Assembly: GCA_947302535.1 (NCBI GenBank)
Contig: CAMYVX010000005.1
Location: 1 to 63,212 of the forward strand
Direction of reading: 5' to 3'
Length of the DNA stretch: 63,212 nucleotides
Source of the DNA: an uncultured Caryophanales bacterium
Lineage (GTDB): Bacteria; Bacillota_I; Bacilli_A; RFN20; CAG-826
Positions 60,347-63,212 of the stretch are shown here, piece by piece. The notes beneath the pieces were generated by a model. That model saw nothing but the letters and a program-made list of their open reading frames with translations. It ran no database searches and was not told the DNA's origin. The position numbers and the translations under genes are program-made. How positions within the stretch are numbered: position 1 is the stretch's first letter; the number at the start of each line of letters is the position of its first letter.

Positions 60347-61528
60347 TTTATAAATCATTCTTATATGTTTAATACCCGCCTCGATAAAAGGCTCACCAGC
60401 AGGAATGAATCCTGCTTTTTTATAAAATTCCAATAGGTGGTATTGAGAATTTAATACGATAGGAGTGGGATTAAATCTTTTATATAAATATTCAGCAAAG
60501 AATTTGATGGTGGCAAATCCATAACCTTTATGCTGATATTCTTCTAAAATAGCGAATCTTTCGATTTTGCATTCATTATTGACTAAACGATATCGAATTG
60601 CCCCAACAGGTTTCTTATTTAAACATAAGAGGAAGGATGTTGCTTCCTTTTCTTCTTCAACAACAAATTCATCTTCATAAGAGATATTTTGTCCTTTTGT
60701 AAAAACTTGATGACGAATGTTATATAAGGAGATAGCGTCATCTTTATTTATGACTGGTTTTAAAGTGAGACCATCTTGATTGATTTGTAGATAGATTTCT
60801 TTTCCCCAGAGATCTTCATGTTCATAATTCTCAAGCATATTTAAGAATGATTCTTGAGCGCCATCATATCTATGATATAAATCGCTTAAGATATTCTTAA
60901 TATCTTCTCTAGTTGTGCGTTTATCAGCAGGACAATGAGATCCAAAGACAGGAAGGTTCTCTTCCTTTATTAATCTTTTGATATCTTTTTCAAATACATA
61001 GATGAATGGACGAATAAAATCGATGTTAGCATTTTCTAAATGCATCATCGGAGAGAAAGTAGCAATACGCTTCCCGTATATTTCATTCATTATCAATGTT
61101 TCAATGGCGTCATCTGCATGATGAGCGAAGGCCACTTTGTTAAAACCAATTTCATTAGCGACTTTATTGATAGCGGCTTTCTTCATTCTTGAACATATTG
61201 AACAAGGAAGATGAAGATGATTTTTAGTGTTGGCTTTTAAGATGGGATAGACTTCCTTGCTATCATGAACAATCAAGGATAAGCCAATTGATTCCATAAA
61301 CTCTTTAATAGGAGTGGCGTCGAAGTTATCAAATCCGAGGTCTAATGTGACTGGCTGGATTGTAATATTAATATGTGAAAATTTGCGATATAAATTTAAA
61401 CAATAGGTTAAAGCAATAGAATCTTTTCCTCCGGAAACGCCGATAACAACTTTATCTCCATTATGGAATAAATCAAATTGCTGATCAGCTTTACGGATAC
61501 ACGCTAGTAATATTCTTATTGCCTTCAT
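60338..61528 (-). CDS. TtcA-like PP-loop tRNA thiolation ATPase fused to ElaA/YjcF-type GNAT acetyltransferase
   Basis: Start MKAIRILLACIRKADQQFDLF; PP-loop VIGVSGGKDSIALTYC; CSICSRMKK and later Cys (GSHCPADKRTTRE); C-terminal GNAT IERFAILEEYQHKGYGFATIKF...FYKKAGFIPAGEPFIEAGIKHIRM. Confidence 0.88.
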   Translation of the reverse strand: MKAIRILLACIRKADQQFDLFHNGDKVVIGVSGGKDSIALTYCLNLYRKFSHINITIQPVTLDLGFDNFDATPIKEFMESIGLSLIVHDSKEVYPILKANTKNHLHLPCSICSRMKKAAINKVANEIGFNKVAFAHHADDAIETLIMNEIYGKRIATFSPMMHLENANIDFIRPFIYVFEKDIKRLIKEENLPVFGSHCPADKRTTREDIKNILSDLYHRYDGAQESFLNMLENYEHEDLWGKEIYLQINQDGLTLKPVINKDDAISLYNIRHQVFTKGQNISYEDEFVVEEEKEATSFLLCLNKKPVGAIRYRLVNNECKIERFAILEEYQHKGYGFATIKFFAEYLYKRFNPTPIVLNSQYHLLEFYKKAGFIPAGEPFIEAGIKHIRMIYKSL

Positions 61529-61535
61529 GTATGCT

Positions 61536-61549
61536 ATTATATATATAAT
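61536..61549. promoter_or_regulatory. palindromic shared -10 of divergent ttcA-GNAT / truB promoters
   Basis: ATTATATATATAAT is its own reverse complement and gives TATAAT in both directions inside a 38-bp intergenic gap. Confidence 0.55.
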
Positions 61550-61566
61550 AAATTGGTTTTTAAAGT

Positions 61567-62412
61567 ATGAATGGATTTGTGCTAATTGATAAACCCAGCG
61601 AATGGACATCGCGCGATGTATGCAATAAACTTCGTCATCTTTTGCATGTTGATAAGACTGGGCATACAGGCACTTTAGATCCATTTGCCACCGGACTATT
61701 AATTGTTTCAGTAAACAAAGCTACTAAAGCTGGAATCTATATCGAAGAAGATGAGAAGGAATATATTGCTGAATTAGAACTTGGTAAAAAGACTTCAACA
61801 GGAGATGTTACTGGAGAAGTTATTCTAGAGAAGAATCCATCTATTTTGAAAGTGGAAGATATTAAAAAAATATTATCTTCTTTTGTTGGCGAGCAAGAAC
61901 AAATACCTCCTATGACAAGTGCGATTCATTATCAAGGAGTCAAGCTATATGAATTGGCCCATCAAGGAGTGGAAGTTCAAAGAAAACCCCGTAAAATTGA
62001 CATAAAAAGCATAGAATTAGTGGATTTTTCTTCAAATATCATCACATTTAAGTGTTTAGTTTCTAAGGGAACATATATCCGTGCTTTAGCGGAAGATATT
62101 GCTTCTAAACTTGGTGAAGTTGGATATTTAAAAAGTCTAAGAAGATTATCTATTGGGGCTTTTAAAATCGAAGACGCCAAGAAGATGGAAGACGTTAAAG
62201 AAAACAACATTATTGAAACACGATATATCCTAAAGAAGTATCTAAGAGAATACCAATTAGATGAGAAGCAAAGTAAGAGAGCCTATAATGGGGCTAGCCT
62301 TATTTTGCCTTGCAGCGAAAAAGAATTGCTTTTGATATCTTCGGATAATGTTGCTATTGCAATTTATGAAAAGGATAATGAAAAATATATTTGTAAAAGG
62401 GGATTATGGTAG
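61567..62412 (+). CDS. truB: tRNA pseudouridine55 synthase
   Basis: GFVLIDKPSEWTSRDVCNKLRHLLHVDKTGHTGTLDPFATGLLIV. Confidence 0.96.
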   Translation: MNGFVLIDKPSEWTSRDVCNKLRHLLHVDKTGHTGTLDPFATGLLIVSVNKATKAGIYIEEDEKEYIAELELGKKTSTGDVTGEVILEKNPSILKVEDIKKILSSFVGEQEQIPPMTSAIHYQGVKLYELAHQGVEVQRKPRKIDIKSIELVDFSSNIITFKCLVSKGTYIRALAEDIASKLGEVGYLKSLRRLSIGAFKIEDAKKMEDVKENNIIETRYILKKYLREYQLDEKQSKRAYNGASLILPCSEKELLLISSDNVAIAIYEKDNEKYICKRGLW

Positions 62413-62415
62413 CCT

Positions 62416-63186
62416 ATGGAGATTAAATTATTCTCTTATAACGATGTACCAGAAATAAAAGAAAAGATCGTTCTTTGTCTTGGCTATTTTGATGGTGTAC
62501 ATCTAGGCCATCAATCCCTAATCGCAAGAGCGAATGGTGAAGGTTATAAAGTTGGAGTCCTTTCCTTTGATAATTCTCCCGCTTATGTTCTTGGGAAAAC
62601 AAAAGCCAACATGCATTTAACTTCTAATAGTGATAAAGCAGAATTCTTTGAGTCATTAGGTGTAGAGTATTTCTTTTTGATGCACTTTGATATTGAAGTG
62701 GCTAAGTTATCAAAAGAAGATTTTGTGGAAAAAGTTTTAAAGAAAATCAACCCCGCTAAAATCTTTTGCGGATCAGATTTTGCTTTTGGTATAGAAGCCA
62801 CAGGCACCCCAGAATATTTGAAAGAATTCTTCGATGTTCAAGTGGTGGATTTCACACTTTTTGAAGAAGAAAAAATATCAACGAGAAATATTATTTCTCT
62901 TGTAGAGAATGGTGATATGGAAAGAGCTAAGAAGATGCTGGGTAGATATTACCGCATTAATGGCTTGGTTGTGGAAGGCAAAAGAAACGGTAGAAAAATA
63001 GATTTCCCAACAGCAAACTTAGAACTCGATTATCCTTATGTCTTTCCAAAAGTAGGGGCTTACATTGCTTATGCGATTGTTAACGGAGAAAGATATCGGG
63101 CTATTGCCTCAATTGGAACTCATCCGACAATTATGCAATTATTAAAACCAATTATCGAAGTTCATATCTTAGATTTTGATGCGAAC
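62416..63186 (+). CDS. ribF: bifunctional riboflavin kinase/FAD synthetase, 3' end truncated at contig end
   Basis: VLCLGYFDGVHLGHQSLIARA, IFCGSDFAFG, GRKIDFPTANLELDYPYVFPKVGAYIAYAIVNG, ...IEVHILDFDAN then adapter sequence. Not in the ORF track. Confidence 0.93.
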
Positions 63187-63212
63187 AGATCGGAAGAGCG
63201 TCGTGTAAGGAA
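63187..63212 (+). other. Illumina TruSeq adapter sequence (artefact)
   Basis: AGATCGGAAGAGCGTCGTGTAAGGAA matches AGATCGGAAGAGCGTCGTGTAGGGAA at 25 of 26 positions. Confidence 0.95.

Overview
This is a low-GC Bacillota/Mollicutes-like chromosomal contig, probably from a metagenome assembly, using the standard code (TGA as stop, TGG for Trp). Most of it is conserved housekeeping DNA: dnaB-dnaI, a fused mutM-coaE, polA, dnaE, nrnA, ackA, glgB-glgP, pheST, a reduced dcw cluster (mraZ-rsmH-small TM protein-ftsA-ftsZ with no adjacent mur/ftsI/ftsW genes), ileS-lspA-rluD, rnhC/mutS2/uvrC, tRNA-Arg(TCT), an ArsR-type metal-efflux operon, malQ, and rimP-nusA-rnpM-infB-rbfA, then a ttcA-GNAT fusion divergent from truB-ribF. 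Accessory material (secreted lipoproteins, a decayed methyltransferase/HTH remnant, small membrane proteins) is concentrated at about 40.5-48 kb. I did not find a convincing new multi-gene defence or mobile system. The most notable observations are: (1) Illumina adapter sequence as the last 26 nt, (2) a single in-frame TAA at a conserved Tyr position in ileS, (3) mutM-coaE and ttcA-GNAT fusions, (4) a DnaI-like loader without the Walker A lysine, (5) a set of genes with a -10 box 6-12 nt from the start codon (candidate leaderless mRNAs), including a perfectly palindromic bidirectional -10, (6) three exact 10-bp-period MraZ-type boxes, and (7) a (TC)n tract filling the -35/-10 spacer of a surface-protein gene.
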